Of a DNA stretch of 64,000 nucleotides, positions 1 to 10,400 are shown one piece after another (the stretch's first letter is position 1; every line of letters starts with the position of its first letter). The notes beneath the pieces were generated by a model. The model saw only the letters and a list, made by a program, of their open reading frames with translations, made no database searches and had not been told where the DNA came from. Where the stretch lies: contig NZ_AP018441.1 in the NCBI RefSeq assembly GCF_009937975.1, positions 1,302,001 to 1,366,000 on the forward strand. Reading direction: 5' to 3'. Position numbers and translations under genes: made by a program. The stretch is from Undibacterium sp. YM2. Lineage in GTDB: Bacteria > Pseudomonadota > Gammaproteobacteria > Burkholderiales > Burkholderiaceae_D.

Positions 1-537
1 GACCAGGTCATAGATATTGTCTACACCTTGCAGATACATGGCCAGACGTTCGAGGCCATAGGTGATTTCACCGAGGATAGGTTTGCAATCCAAACCACCA
101 ACTTGCTGGAAGTAAGTGAATTGCGTGACTTCCATACCATTCAGCCAGACTTCCCAGCCCAGGCCCCAGGCACCCAGGGTAGGGTTTTCCCAGTCATCTT
201 CCACAAAACGTATGTCGTTTTGTTGCAAATCCAGACCCAGGGCTTTCAAAGAACCCAGGTAAAGGTCGAGGATATTTTCCGGTGCAGGCTTCAACACCAC
301 CTGATATTGGTAATAGTGTTGCAGGCGGTTAGGGTTTTCACCATAACGGCCATCCTTGGGGCGGCGTGATGGTTGTACATATGCCGCACGCCATGGCTCT
401 GGCCCGATGGCGCGCAAGAAAGTGCCGGTATGCGAAGTACCCGCGCCCACTTCCATATCGTAAGGTTGCAGCAGGGCGCAGCCTTGCTTGTCCCAGTAAT
501 CTTGTAATGTCAGGATAATTTGTTGAAATGTGAGCAT
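1..537 (-). CDS. glyQ: Glycyl-tRNA synthetase alpha subunit (3' end outside window)
   Basis: Charges tRNA-Gly together with the beta subunit GlyS in the bacterial alpha2-beta2 enzyme, in the cytoplasm. The minus-strand frame from ATG at 537 is open for all 179 codons to the window edge. It begins [15 protein letters not shown] and contains [25 protein letters not shown] and [20 protein letters not shown], which are hallmark GlyQ alpha-subunit segments. The beta subunit gene would be expected just beyond position 1. The remaining third or so of the protein is outside the window. Family assignment is firm. Confidence 0.97.
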   Translation of the reverse strand, partial: MLTFQQIILTLQDYWDKQGCALLQPYDMEVGAGTSHTGTFLRAIGPEPWRAAYVQPSRRPKDGRYGENPNRLQHYYQYQVVLKPAPENILDLYLGSLKALGLDLQQNDIRFVEDDWENPTLGAWGLGWEVWLNGMEVTQFTYFQQVGGLDCKPILGEITYGLERLAMYLQGVDNIYDLV

Positions 538-889
538 CGTGCTATCTGCCTTTGTCACTTCATTAAGAAGCGATGAATAAAGTTTGCCAAACCTTAGATT
601 TTAACGGCTTTTGCGTAGGATAGGCGAATTTGCTTGATGTTGTTTTATTAATTTCATGGGGTAATTTACCTAAATACCCAAGACCTCTCACCACAGAGAC
701 ACAGAGGCACAGAGAAAACCAGGAGGGTGCTTATTATTTTTGCAAATATTCGTTTTATATCAAGTGACGCAATTGCAGCATAAATAGGCTGCTTTGTGAT
801 GGCGGTTTTTGTTGCAATTGCCTGGGCTACGCGGTATAAAAATCCACCTGCCAATAAAAATAGCGAGTTTAACCGGAGACCGCAGAGCA
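538..889. other. Intergenic region between glyQ and the GGDEF/EAL gene
   Basis: Non-coding space between two divergent genes, so it must hold both promoters, though I could not pick clear -35/-10 pairs. It contains one copy of the CACAGAGACACAGAG repeat (692-706), also found at 61883-61980. Frames read through it, such as the one ending in an LCLCGERSWVF-like peptide, are artefacts of that repeat. A GGAGA ribosome site at 875-879 serves the downstream gene. Confidence 0.6.
692..706. repeat. Dispersed intergenic repeat, CACAGAGACACAGAG, single copy
   Basis: The 15-mer CACAGAGACACAGAG is followed by GCACAGAGAAAACC. The identical 15-mer recurs at 61883-61897 and, inverted, at 61966-61980. It lies outside genes in both places. 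Confidence 0.75.
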
Positions 890-3373
890 ATGGCTATCGT
901 TGATCCTGATCTGACTTTGGATGCCGAGTCACACCGGCTGGAAGAGTGGTATCTCTTGTTGGGGGAGCTTTCCCATTGTTTGTGGTACACGGCAGAATTG
1001 CCTGAGATGTTGCGTGGCTTTTGTCGCATCCTGGTACAGCGTGCTGGCTATTTGTGCGCCGAGGTGGAACTGGACTTGGGTGACAAGTCAGAAGTTTACC
1101 GCTTTCGCGCAGACAGACAGGCTGGAAAAGAGACAAAATACCTGGTCCTTCCTTTGCAGCGTTATGGTGATGTGCTGGCGCAATTGCGCGTTGGCGCTGA
1201 CTTTGATCTCAGTGAAAATGGTGATGCATGCAACATACTGAGTCGCTTCGCCAACGAACTGGCGCAGGCCATCCATGCCCTCAGCAGTACCCATGAACAC
1301 CATGATCTGCAAGACAATATGGAAATGCTGGCACTGTCTGTGCAGCAAAGCCCGTTTGCGGTAGTCATTACCAATGCCGATGGTGAGCTCGAATATGGCA
1401 ATGACAGCTTTTGCCGTATTTCTGGCTATGCACTGAACGAGGTGCTGGGCAAGCATGTGTTCTGGAATTCTGGCGACCCTGCTGATGAAAAAGTCATGCG
1501 CATCATCAAGGCGCTCAAGGTTGGCGAGCACTGGCAGGGAGATGTACTCAGCCATCGCAAGGATGGCACAGCATACTGGGAAAGACAGATGGTCAGCCCC
1601 CTATGCAATGCAAACGGCCATATCACCCATCTGGTCGCTGTCAAACAAGACATTACCGATAGCAAATTCCAGTTGAAGGAAGTCGAACAGGCCTTGCTCT
1701 TGCGTGAACAGGCTTTGGTATCCAGCAGTAATGGCATCATGATTACCCGCAGTGATGACAGTGATCATTCCATCGTCTATGTGAATCCTGCTTTCGAACG
1801 TATTACTGGCTATACAGCACAGGAAGTCATAGGCAGGGAAGGGCGCTTTTTGGTCAGGGAAGACCTGGCACAACCTGATCTGGAAGAAATTCGCAGTGCC
1901 TTGCGGGAAAAAAGAGCAGGCTGCGCACTGCTGCGCAATTACCGCAAGGATGGTACGCAATTCTGGAATGAATTGCATATCTCACCCGTCAAGGATGCGG
2001 TGGGTGCGGCTACCACACATTTTGTCAGCGTCATCAACGATGTCAGCGAGCGCGTCAATTACCAGAAAGAGCTGGAATACCAGGCCACGCATGACAGCCT
2101 GACCGGTCTCGCCAACCGTAATTTACTGAATGATCGCATTACTCAAGCCATCGCCTGGGCCAAGCGCCAGGATTTGTCGGTGGGTTTGATGTTGCTCGAC
2201 CTTGATCATTTCAAACTCATCAATGATGCCTCCGGCCATGGGGCCGGGGATGAAATGTTGAAGCAGGTTGCCAACCGGCTCAGTCATTGCGTGCGTGAAA
2301 CCGATACAGTGGCGCGCCTGGGTGGTGATGAATTCGTCGTCATCCTGACTGATTTGCCTGAGACTGGCGACGTTGATATCGTCGCAGAAAAAATCCTGGC
2401 GGCCTTGGCGCGCCCGTTTGAAATCAATAGCCATGACGTGTTTGTCACTGCCAGCATAGGTATTTCGCTCTACCCGCGTGATGGTGATCATGGCGAGATT
2501 TTGCTGCGCTATGCCGACATTGCCATGTACCGCGTCAAGGAACATGGGCGCAATAGCGTGCGCCAGTTTATTCCCGAGATGGGTGTTACTGCCATCAGCC
2601 GCCTGAATATGGAAGGCGCATTGCGCCGTGCGCTGGAAAGGCACGAACTGACCTTGCATTACCAGCCCAAGATAGAACTCGCTACTGGCCACATAGTCGG
2701 CGCAGAAGCACTGGTGCGCTGGCATCATCCGCAGATAGGCTTGATACACCCCATAGAATTCATCCCGCTGGCAGAGGAAACCGGGCTGATATTACCGTTA
2801 GGTGAATGGGTGCTGGCAGAGGCTTGCCGCCAGCAAGTCAGCTGGAAAAAATCCGGCATGGCAGATCTGAAAATCGCCGTCAACATGTCGCCACGTCAGT
2901 TCAGGCAAGAGGATTTGTCCGAGCGCGTTGCCGCTATTTTTGCCGAGACAGGTGCCGACCCATCGAATGTCACACTGGAGCTGACCGAGAGCATGGTTAT
3001 GCAGGATGTCAACAGTACACTGGTCGCATTGCGCGCCTTGAAAAACCTGGGTTTGTCGATATCGCTCGATGATTTTGGTACAGGTTATTCCAGTCTTTCT
3101 TACTTGCGGCGCTTCCCCATTGATGAACTCAAGATAGATAAATCTTTCATCAATGATATCCATGAAAATCCTGACGATGCAGCGATTGCCAGCGCCATCA
3201 TTGCCATGGCTTTGAGCCTGAGTCTGAGTGTGGTTGCAGAGGGAGTCGAAAAGAAAGAGCAGGCCGAGCTTTTACGCAAAATGGGATGCAGCCAGGTACA
3301 GGGTTATTATTTTGGCCGCCCCATGGATGCCGTCGGATTTGCCACCCGCTATCGCGAACATATCAATGAGTAA
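890..3373 (+). CDS. PAS-PAS-GGDEF-EAL cyclic-di-GMP signalling protein
   Basis: Sensor protein predicted to make and/or break cyclic-di-GMP. ATG at 890 is chosen over an upstream frame start at 809 because GGAGA sits at 875-879. The product is 827 aa. Residues 1-140 are a poorly recognisable N-terminal sensory region. Two PAS/PAC modules follow at about 145-260 and 270-390. The GGDEF domain starts near 395 with intact GGDEF at 478-482 and an RETD inhibitory site five residues before it. The EAL domain begins near 575 with EALVRW from 606, DDFGTGYSS at 727-735 and QGYYFGRP at 804-811. No transmembrane segment is evident, so it is probably cytoplasmic. Both catalytic domains look intact, and net activity cannot be read from sequence. 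A small gene follows immediately. Confidence 0.93.
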   Translation: MAIVDPDLTLDAESHRLEEWYLLLGELSHCLWYTAELPEMLRGFCRILVQRAGYLCAEVELDLGDKSEVYRFRADRQAGKETKYLVLPLQRYGDVLAQLRVGADFDLSENGDACNILSRFANELAQAIHALSSTHEHHDLQDNMEMLALSVQQSPFAVVITNADGELEYGNDSFCRISGYALNEVLGKHVFWNSGDPADEKVMRIIKALKVGEHWQGDVLSHRKDGTAYWERQMVSPLCNANGHITHLVAVKQDITDSKFQLKEVEQALLLREQALVSSSNGIMITRSDDSDHSIVYVNPAFERITGYTAQEVIGREGRFLVREDLAQPDLEEIRSALREKRAGCALLRNYRKDGTQFWNELHISPVKDAVGAATTHFVSVINDVSERVNYQKELEYQATHDSLTGLANRNLLNDRITQAIAWAKRQDLSVGLMLLDLDHFKLINDASGHGAGDEMLKQVANRLSHCVRETDTVARLGGDEFVVILTDLPETGDVDIVAEKILAALARPFEINSHDVFVTASIGISLYPRDGDHGEILLRYADIAMYRVKEHGRNSVRQFIPEMGVTAISRLNMEGALRRALERHELTLHYQPKIELATGHIVGAEALVRWHHPQIGLIHPIEFIPLAEETGLILPLGEWVLAEACRQQVSWKKSGMADLKIAVNMSPRQFRQEDLSERVAAIFAETGADPSNVTLELTESMVMQDVNSTLVALRALKNLGLSISLDDFGTGYSSLSYLRRFPIDELKIDKSFINDIHENPDDAAIASAIIAMALSLSLSVVAEGVEKKEQAELLRKMGCSQVQGYYFGRPMDAVGFATRYREHINE

Positions 3374-3377
3374 TGTA

Positions 3378-3656
3378 ATGAGTAAACCCATGAACAAGCT
3401 GATCTGGCGCACCGGCAAGGTAAGCGAAATTCCGGAATTACTGATGGCCGCAACAATGGAAAAATCAGCCGCCATCGGCGCTGCGACCGTCTATCATTTC
3501 AAGCATGATGGGCAGGAAAAACTCGCGATTTCCCTGCCCGACGGCCAGGCACTAATCATAGAACCGCTGCCCAGCGGACGACCACGCCGCCGCCGTGTTG
3601 ATCCACTGAAAGCTGAGTTGCCAGATCAGTTTTCAGTTGTTCTCGATAAGAGCTAA
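3378..3656 (+). CDS. Small hypothetical protein coupled to the GGDEF/EAL gene
   Basis: About 92 aa, no family recognised. Possible starts are ATG at 3366 (overlapping the upstream stop), 3378 and 3390; 3378 is an arbitrary middle choice because none has a strong ribosome site. Proximity or overlap with the upstream TAA at 3371-3373 suggests translational coupling. The protein has a central KLAISLPDG strand-like segment, then PSGRPRRRRVD, a basic patch that could bind nucleic acid or phosphate. The absence of a signal peptide suggests a cytoplasmic protein. Its function is unknown; co-transcription with a c-di-GMP enzyme is the only contextual hint. Confidence 0.6.
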   Translation: MSKPMNKLIWRTGKVSEIPELLMAATMEKSAAIGAATVYHFKHDGQEKLAISLPDGQALIIEPLPSGRPRRRRVDPLKAELPDQFSVVLDKS

Positions 3657-3661
3657 ATAGT

Positions 3662-4684
3662 TTAATGATTTGCTGCATGCTCACTATCGAGCAAAGCCAT
3701 GGCATGGTCATTGTAGCGATTACCCGCTACTGCATCGCTGGGCACCGCAGTAGCTATTGCCTGTAAATCTGCCGCATCCAGCTTCACATCAAGAGCACCA
3801 AGTGCCTCTGTCAAACGGTCACGACGGCGTGCGCCCACCAGCGGAATGATATCTGCACCTTGCGCTAGTACCCAGGCAATTGCCGCCTGTGCCACGCTGA
3901 TGCCCTTGCTGCTGGCGATGCTGCGCAAGGCTTCTACCAGGGCCAGGTTACGCTCCAGATTGCCATCCTGGAAACGTGGACTGACACTGCGGAAATCCCT
4001 GGCGCCAGTAGTGCGTTCCGGGCTCCAGTGACCGCTGAGCAAGCCACGTGACAGCACACCGTAGGCTGTGATGCCTATGCCCAGTTCGCGGCAGGCTGGC
4101 AAAATTTCAGCTTCTATGCCGCGTGAAAACAGTGAGTACTCTATCTGCAAATCACTGATGGCATGGACGGCTGCCGCACGACGCAGGCTGGCAGCACCTG
4201 CCTCAGACATACCGATGTGGCGTACATAACCGGCTTTCACCATGTCGGCAATCGCACCTATGGTGTCTTCGACGGGTACTTGCGGGTCTATGCGTGCCAG
4301 GCGGTAGACATCAATGTGATCAATACCCAGACGCTTCAGGCTATAAGCCAGGGCATTTTTGACGGCCGCGGGTCTGCCATCCATGCCTATCCAGTTGCCT
4401 GCTGGATCGCGCAGTGCGCCGAATTTGACGCTGATCTTGACCCTCTCGCGTGGCAGGTTTTGCAAGGCTTCCTGTATCAGTAATTCATTATGGCCCATGC
4501 CATAAAAATCGCCTGTATCAAGCAAGTCTATGCCCGCATCCAGTGCCGCATGGATAGTGGCGATGCTTTCACCACGGTCAGCCGGGCCATATAAGTCCGA
4601 CATACCCATGCAGCCCAAACCCAGTGCTGAAACTGCCGGGCCTTGTTTGCCCAATTGACGTCTTGTCATTTTGTTCTGTGCCAT
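3662..4684 (-). CDS. Aldo/keto reductase with altered catalytic tetrad
   Basis: NADPH-dependent aldehyde/ketone reductase family, 340 aa, cytoplasmic TIM barrel. Start ATG at 4684 has GGAG a few bases upstream. The N-terminal [22 protein letters not shown] is typical of the YajO/AKR13-like branch. Of the AKR tetrad, Asp56 and Tyr61 (DTGDFYG) and Lys87 (ISVKFG) are present. Where most relatives have HR in YYQHRVDP, this protein has VYRLARIDP, so the usual histidine is Ala130. I believe a sub-branch shares this change, so it may be a natural variant and not damage. It is divergent from a LysR-type gene, a common regulator-target arrangement. The substrate is unknown. Confidence 0.9.
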   Translation of the reverse strand: MAQNKMTRRQLGKQGPAVSALGLGCMGMSDLYGPADRGESIATIHAALDAGIDLLDTGDFYGMGHNELLIQEALQNLPRERVKISVKFGALRDPAGNWIGMDGRPAAVKNALAYSLKRLGIDHIDVYRLARIDPQVPVEDTIGAIADMVKAGYVRHIGMSEAGAASLRRAAAVHAISDLQIEYSLFSRGIEAEILPACRELGIGITAYGVLSRGLLSGHWSPERTTGARDFRSVSPRFQDGNLERNLALVEALRSIASSKGISVAQAAIAWVLAQGADIIPLVGARRRDRLTEALGALDVKLDAADLQAIATAVPSDAVAGNRYNDHAMALLDSEHAANH

Positions 4685-4750
4685 GCTGAAACTCCTTTGT
4701 CATTATTGCCTCAGCGGGTTTGCTGAAGATGTAGCCATTGTAGTTAGTCA

Positions 4751-4768
4751 GTATTTTTAGATAAATAC
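4751..4768. promoter_or_regulatory. Candidate LysR-type operator between divergent genes
   Basis: Perfect inverted repeat GTATTT-TTAGAT-AAATAC in the 138-bp space between the aldo/keto reductase and the LysR gene. LysR-type regulators usually bind AT-rich interrupted dyads of this size and often control the divergent neighbour. Confidence 0.5.
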
Positions 4769-4822
4769 GTTAAAATTGCCTTTACTGTGCAAAAAATCTA
4801 AACAATGAGGGTAGGGGCGATC

Positions 4823-5734
4823 ATGGACAAATTCCAGGCTATGCAAGTCTTTATCGCCGTGGTCGAGCAAAGCAGCTTCACCCGCGCTGCCGAGCAATTG
4901 CAAATGCCCAGGGCTAGTGTGACCCTGAGTATCAAGCAATTGGAAACCCATCTGGGTACGCGTCTCTTGCAAAGGACTACGCGCCAGGTGAACACCACGG
5001 CGGATGGCGATGCTTACTATCAGCGTTGCGTGCGCCTGCTGGCTGATCTGGAAGAAACTGAGTCCGCATTCAGCCACAGCCTGCTTAATCCGCGTGGCAA
5101 GCTCAGGATTAATTTGCAAGGCTCGCTGGGCAAATCTTTCGTGGTTCCGGCCCTGCCAGGTTTTAGTGCCAAATACCCTTTGATAGAGCTGGAAGTTGGT
5201 ATGAGTGACCGCCTGGTTGATCTGGTACGGGAAGGCGTCGATTGCGTCTTGCGTGGTGGTGAGTTGCGCGATTCCAGCATGATCGCCAGACGGGTAGCAT
5301 TGATGACGCAAATTACCTGTGCCAGCAGCGCTTACCTGCAAAAGCATGGCGTGCCCATTACGCTGGACGATTTGCCTGCCCATCTGGCCGTGAATTATTT
5401 CTCATCACAAACTGGTCGGAATATGGATTTTGAATTTGTCATCGGCGGTAAAACCCAGACATTGCCTTTGAAAGGACAACTGGCAGTCAATGATGTTGAC
5501 GCCTATGTTGCAGGAGCAGAAGCGGGTTATGGCCTAATACAACTGCCGCGCTTCCACGTTGCTGCCCAACTGGCTGCTGGCAGCATGCAGGAAGTTTTAC
5601 CGGAGCTGCGGCCACCACCCATGCCGGTATCGATACTCTACCCTCACCACCGGCAGTTATCGCCCAGGGTGAGGGTATTCGTAGAATGGCTGACTGAGCT
5701 GATGCAAAAGCATGCAGACAAATTCAAGGCCTAA
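4823..5734 (+). CDS. LysR-family transcriptional regulator
   Basis: DNA-binding regulator of 303 aa. ATG at 4823 is preferred to 4805 because it gives the usual MDKFQAMQVFIAVVEQ start and has an AGGGGC ribosome site nearby. The N-terminal winged helix-turn-helix is residues 1-60 (FTRAAEQLQMPRASVTLSIKQLE). The rest is the substrate-binding-like effector domain, with VGMSDRLVDLVREGVDC in the middle. This matches the CrgA/DmlR-like group. It probably controls the divergent aldo/keto reductase through the dyad at 4751-4768, and probably itself. The effector is unknown. Confidence 0.93.
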   Translation: MDKFQAMQVFIAVVEQSSFTRAAEQLQMPRASVTLSIKQLETHLGTRLLQRTTRQVNTTADGDAYYQRCVRLLADLEETESAFSHSLLNPRGKLRINLQGSLGKSFVVPALPGFSAKYPLIELEVGMSDRLVDLVREGVDCVLRGGELRDSSMIARRVALMTQITCASSAYLQKHGVPITLDDLPAHLAVNYFSSQTGRNMDFEFVIGGKTQTLPLKGQLAVNDVDAYVAGAEAGYGLIQLPRFHVAAQLAAGSMQEVLPELRPPPMPVSILYPHHRQLSPRVRVFVEWLTELMQKHADKFKA

Positions 5735-5868
5735 ATAATATTAAAAATATATCGTTTATCAGGCTGGCGGGTAGTTTGTGGCTTATTTTCACTGTTTTTG
5801 ACCTCACACGAGCTAAGCTGGCAAGTCAACACCTGACATATTCACCCTGTTTCCCTTATCATGCTGTC

Positions 5869-6450
5869 ATGACAGAAGATCAGGAAGTTCTCCTCCCCCC
5901 TTATCCTGGTATCCAGGAAAAAGACATACTGCTGGTACAGACGCCGGCAGACGCAGAGCAAGCCTATGCAGAGATGCTGACAGCCGATATTTTGGGTTTT
6001 GATACCGAATCCAAGCCAGTATTCTTTAAGGGCCAGCAATCTGATGGCCCGCATCTGATACAACTGGCTACCGACAACAAGGCTTATCTCTTCCCCACGA
6101 TCAAGGCGCAAAATATCGATGCCGTGAAAGCCTTGCTGGAATCGAAAGACATACTCAAGGTTGGCTTTGGACTCAGCGATGACATGAAACGCCTGAAGAT
6201 CAAACTCGGCATTGTGCCGCAGCATGTGCTTGATCTCGCACGCGCCATGCGTGAGAGCAAGCAACGCGACATGGGCGCAAAAGCGGCGGTCGCTAAATTC
6301 TTTGGCATGCAACTGCAAAAATCCAAAAAGACATCGACCTCCAACTGGGCTGCCCCAGCCTTGAATGACAGGCAAATCATGTATGCCGCCAATGATGCAC
6401 AAGTGGCCTTGCTGGTCTATAGAAAGTGGCTGGCACTAAAGCAAGGATAA
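5869..6450 (+). CDS. 3'-5' exonuclease, DEDDy (RNase D-like) domain protein
   Basis: Single-domain exonuclease of about 193 aa, related to RNase D/WRN catalytic domains. The DEDD metal-binding motifs are visible: FDTES (Exo I, Asp and Glu), GFGLSDDMKRLK (Exo II, Asp) and YAANDAQVALLVYRKW (Exo III, Tyr-x3-Asp). ATG at 5869 is chosen because the longer frame from 5776 adds sequence unlike the family, although no strong ribosome site is seen. It lacks the HRDC domains of full RNase D, so a specialised RNA- or DNA-trimming role is likely. The next gene starts 67 bp downstream on the same strand. Confidence 0.9.
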   Translation: MTEDQEVLLPPYPGIQEKDILLVQTPADAEQAYAEMLTADILGFDTESKPVFFKGQQSDGPHLIQLATDNKAYLFPTIKAQNIDAVKALLESKDILKVGFGLSDDMKRLKIKLGIVPQHVLDLARAMRESKQRDMGAKAAVAKFFGMQLQKSKKTSTSNWAAPALNDRQIMYAANDAQVALLVYRKWLALKQG

Positions 6451-6517
6451 GCAAGGCTGAACTTTAAGACCTCCCAACGGTCAGATGGCTCACGATAGCT
6501 ATATTGACAGGGGATGT

Positions 6518-7300
6518 ATGCTGGCCAAAAAGAAAATGCTTTTACTGCTTGCGGGCATGTGTTTCAGTTTGCTTAGTTTGTTTACTCAGGCGGCACAGGC
6601 TGATGGCCTGGCGGATTTAAAAGCCGCCCTGGCACGCTTGCCAGGGCAAACACCAGTGAAAGCTGTCGTTGAAGCCAAAACCTGGAGTCGCCAGGGTGAA
6701 GGTAAAGACGCTGATGAACAAAATGGCCAGGCCAGTATCAGCCTTGATGACAGCCCGCGTGGCTTGCAAATTTTGTACAGCAAGGATTTATTGACGCGCC
6801 TCGAAACCGAAGAGCGCGCCAAGGAAAAAGACTCCAAAGCCAAAACCCCCACTATTGCTGCCATCAAGGAAGTCAATTCATCCGAATTGCGCCCCATGGT
6901 TTCTGCCGTCGGCAATCTTTCGCGGGTGCTTGAGAAAGCCATATTCAAAAGTGAAAAAGCCGACGCTAGCTACAATGGCAAGCCTGCACGCTTGCTGAGC
7001 TTTGAGATACCTGTTGAAAAGCTCAGCGAAAAAGACCGCAAATACGTTAAGAAATTCGAAGGCAGCCTGGAAGTCTGGATAGGCCAGGATGGCATCCCGC
7101 TGGCCAGCCGCATGCATCAGGCTATCTCAGGGCGTGCTTTCGTTGTGATCAGCTTTGAAACAAAAAATGAAGAAGAGCTGGTGTATAGCGTCAGCGGTGA
7201 CAGGCTCGTCGTGACTAAAAAAGAAAGCAAGAACAGCGGTTCAGGTGCTGGTGAAAAAGGCGAGATGCGCGTGGTCAAAACCTTGCAGGTGCAATCTTGA
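6518..7300 (+). CDS. Secreted protein of unknown function
   Basis: About 260 aa with a clear signal peptide: KKKMLLLLAGMCFSLLSLF followed by a likely cleavage after AQA near residue 30. ATG at 6518 has AGGGGA close upstream; 6485 and 6536 are alternatives. The mature protein is highly charged and mostly soluble, with EKLSEKDRKYVKKFEGSLEVWIG and ISFETKNEEELVY segments that suggest beta structure as in outer-membrane or periplasmic lipid-associated proteins. I do not recognise a family. It may be co-transcribed with the exonuclease gene upstream. Confidence 0.75.
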   Translation: MLAKKKMLLLLAGMCFSLLSLFTQAAQADGLADLKAALARLPGQTPVKAVVEAKTWSRQGEGKDADEQNGQASISLDDSPRGLQILYSKDLLTRLETEERAKEKDSKAKTPTIAAIKEVNSSELRPMVSAVGNLSRVLEKAIFKSEKADASYNGKPARLLSFEIPVEKLSEKDRKYVKKFEGSLEVWIGQDGIPLASRMHQAISGRAFVVISFETKNEEELVYSVSGDRLVVTKKESKNSGSGAGEKGEMRVVKTLQVQS

Positions 7301-7364
7301 TATGTTTGGGCTTGCTGCAACGCAACACCGATAATTCATAATTGTTTTGTCGATTTATTTTGGT

Positions 7365-7392
7365 TTGACATTACAATGTCGTGATGTAAAGT
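7365..7392 (+). promoter_or_regulatory. Candidate sigma-70 promoter with dyad for the S9 peptidase gene
   Basis: TTGACA at 7365-7370 and TAAAGT at 7387-7392 are separated by 16 bp, just ahead of the peptidase start at 7417. The perfect dyad GACATT-AC-AATGTC (7367-7380) overlaps the -35 element and could be an operator. Confidence 0.45.
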
Positions 7393-7416
7393 TCGTCTCC
7401 CAGAAAGGTAATTCCA

Positions 7417-10400
7417 GTGTTTAGCACGCCTTATTCCTCTCCTTCTTCTGTGTCTTCTGTTTTTTCTTTTTCTTCCTTCGGCCACTACAATCAGCGTCAT
7501 CTGCGTAAGCTGGCTGCTACTGCCTTGCTGGTATGTCTGGCCTACGGTGCCTATGTTCCTGCTGTCCATGCTGCCCCGGTATTAGCAGATGGTGCGGCAG
7601 CCGCAGTCATTCCGGTAAATGCAAAAAAAGTCATCAGCCATGATGTCTATGCAAACTGGCGCAGCATACAGGGCAGTGTCCTGAGCCGCGATGGCAACTG
7701 GGCAGCTTATGCCCTGGTAGGGCAAGAGTCAGATGGCGAGGTCGTGGTCAGGAATCTCAAAGATGGCCGCGAGTGGCGAGCACCACGCGGCACGACACCA
7801 GCCTTCAGTGCAGATGGTCGTTACCTGGCTTTTGCGATTGCGCCAACCAGGGTAGAACTGGACAAGGCCAAGAAAGAAAAAAAGAAGGGGGATGACTTGC
7901 CCAAGTCTGGCCTGGGCATCATGAACCTGGCGACGGGTAAAGTTGAAAACCTGGACAGGGTAAAACGTTTTGCCTGGCCAGAAGAAGGCGGCAATTTCCT
8001 GGCAGTTTTGTTCGATGCACCCAAGGAAGCAAAGAAAGAGGCGAAGAAAGACGCCGAGCCTGCTGCCAAGGACGATGAAGATCAGCAAGCCACTGCTGCC
8101 TCAGCCGCAGCAAAGAAAAAAGATACAGGCACAGAATTCTTGTTGATTGATGTGGCGAATGCCAAGCGCAGCAGCTTCAAGGACGTTGCTGATTTTACCT
8201 GGGCAAAAAATGGTGAATTGCTGGCTTTCAATATCATCACCAAAGAGGCTCAGAAAGACGCCCAAAAAGACACGCAAAAAGACACGCAAAAAGATACACA
8301 TAAAGACGCTGCGCGCGAAGGCGTTTACCTGATTAGTCCGCAAGACCTGACACCACGCACCGTCATGGCAGGTGCAGGCAGTTACAAGCACATGAATTTT
8401 GATGAGGCAGGCCGCCAACTGGCTTTCGTCAGCAATCGCGATGATCTCGCAAAGAAAAATGCGGAAGCCGAAAAGTCTGGCAAGAAAAATGCCGACGCTG
8501 ACAAGGGCGATAAGTCTGATAAGGCCGAGAAAGTCGAGAAAGTAGATAAGGCAGAAAAAGAAATTACAGCTTTCAACCTGTATTACTGGCGCGCCGGTGA
8601 TAGCGAAGCCAAAGCGGTCGTTACAGCAAACACCGCTGGTATGCCAGCAGGCTGGTTGCCTAGCGAGCACGGTAGCCTGAGTTTTAGCAAGGATGGCCAG
8701 CGTCTGTTCTTTGGCACTGCAGAGTTGGCCAAGGCTGATCCCAAGGATGCACCAGAACCTTTCAAGGTTGATCTCTGGCACTGGAAAGACCCTGAGCTGC
8801 AATCCATGCAAAAGGTCAAGGCAGAGAAAGAAAAACAACGCAGCTATAAAGCAGTTTTTCATATCGCTGAGCAACGCTTTGTCCAGCTTGCCAACAAGAA
8901 TATCCCGAATGTGCTGATCAATGATAACCCGCGTTTTGCCATGGGTGCCAGCGATGTGCCATACAAAATGCAGCAGTCATGGGATGCGCTGTATCACGAT
9001 GCCTACGCGGTAGATTTGCAAACTGGCCAGGCCCGCTTGCTGGCGCAAAAACTGCGCTACGTACCCAGCCTGTCTCCTGGCGGCAAATATGTCATGGCCT
9101 TTGATGCCAACAGCAGTATCTGGTATTGCTGGTCAACTGCAGATGGCAACAAGATCAACCTGACCGGCAAAATCAAGGCGCGTTTTGAAGATGCCAAGCG
9201 CGATACGCCAGAAGTCAAGGACGCCTATGGTTTTGCAGGCTGGACAGAAGATGACGCCAGCGTCGTTTTGTATGATCAGTTCGATCTGTGGGAAGTCAAT
9301 CCCCAGACACAGTCCAGCCGTAATGTGACTGCCGGCTATGGCCGCAAGCACAATCTGGAACTGCGTTATGTTCCCGTCGATACCGAGAAAAAGCCGCCCG
9401 CTGATGAACCATCACCAGTCGCTGAATCCAAGGCTTTGCCGACAGATTCATGGATACTCGCAGCCACCAATGAAGGCAATCGCTCTACCGGCTATTACCA
9501 GCAAAATCCAAAATCTGGTGAGCCGGTAAAACTGATACATGGCGATAAAATGTTTGCCGGCCTGATCAAGGCCAAGAAGGCCGATACGGTTTTGTTCACT
9601 CAGCAAAGCTTTACGGAATTCCCTGACTTGTGGACCAGTAACCTGGCTTTGCAAAACCCGCAAAAAATCAGTAATGCCAATCCCCAGCAAGCCCAATACA
9701 ACTGGGGCAAGCAGGAAATGATTGAATACACCAGTCTCGACGGCAAGAAGCTCAAAGCCTTGCTGGCCAAGCCTGAGAATTTTGATCCGGCAAAAAAATA
9801 CCCGATGATGGTCTACATCTATGAAAACATGTCAGACAATCTGCATCGCTATGTTGCACCTGCCCCTGCCCAGAACATTAATGTCACCCGTTACCTGAGT
9901 AATGGCTACATCGTGCTGCGCCCGGACATCGTCTATAAAACCGGCCACCCAGGCAAGAGCGCCTACAACGCTGTCGTACCGGCAGTACAAAAAGTGCTGG
10001 CACAAGGCTATGTCGATCCCAAACGCGTAGGCATACAAGGTCATAGCTGGGGCGCTTACCAGGTCAATTACCTGATCACGCAAACCAATATGTTCCGTGC
10101 GGTTGAAGCTGGTGCATCAATGGCGAACATGATCAGCGGTTACGGTGGCATACGCTGGGGCACAGGCATGAGTCGCGCCTTCCAGTATGAAAAACAGCAA
10201 AGCCGTATTGGTGGTGCACCCTGGAACAAGACGGCAGAGTACATAGAAAATTCACCGATATTCTATGTCGATAAAGTGCAGACGCCTTACCTGACTATCC
10301 ACAACGATGATGATGATGCAGTGCCCTGGTATCAAGCCATAGAATTCTTCACTGCCTTGCGTCAGTTGGGTAAGGAGGCTTACTGGTTCAATTTCAATGG

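Noticed and set aside
666..890. Minus-strand frame ending in LCLCGERSWVF-like residues.
   Set aside because: Same repeat family, no ribosome site, runs through the intergenic gap.
2123..2749. Minus-strand frame opposite the GGDEF/EAL gene.
   Set aside because: Antisense shadow of a domain with intact motifs.
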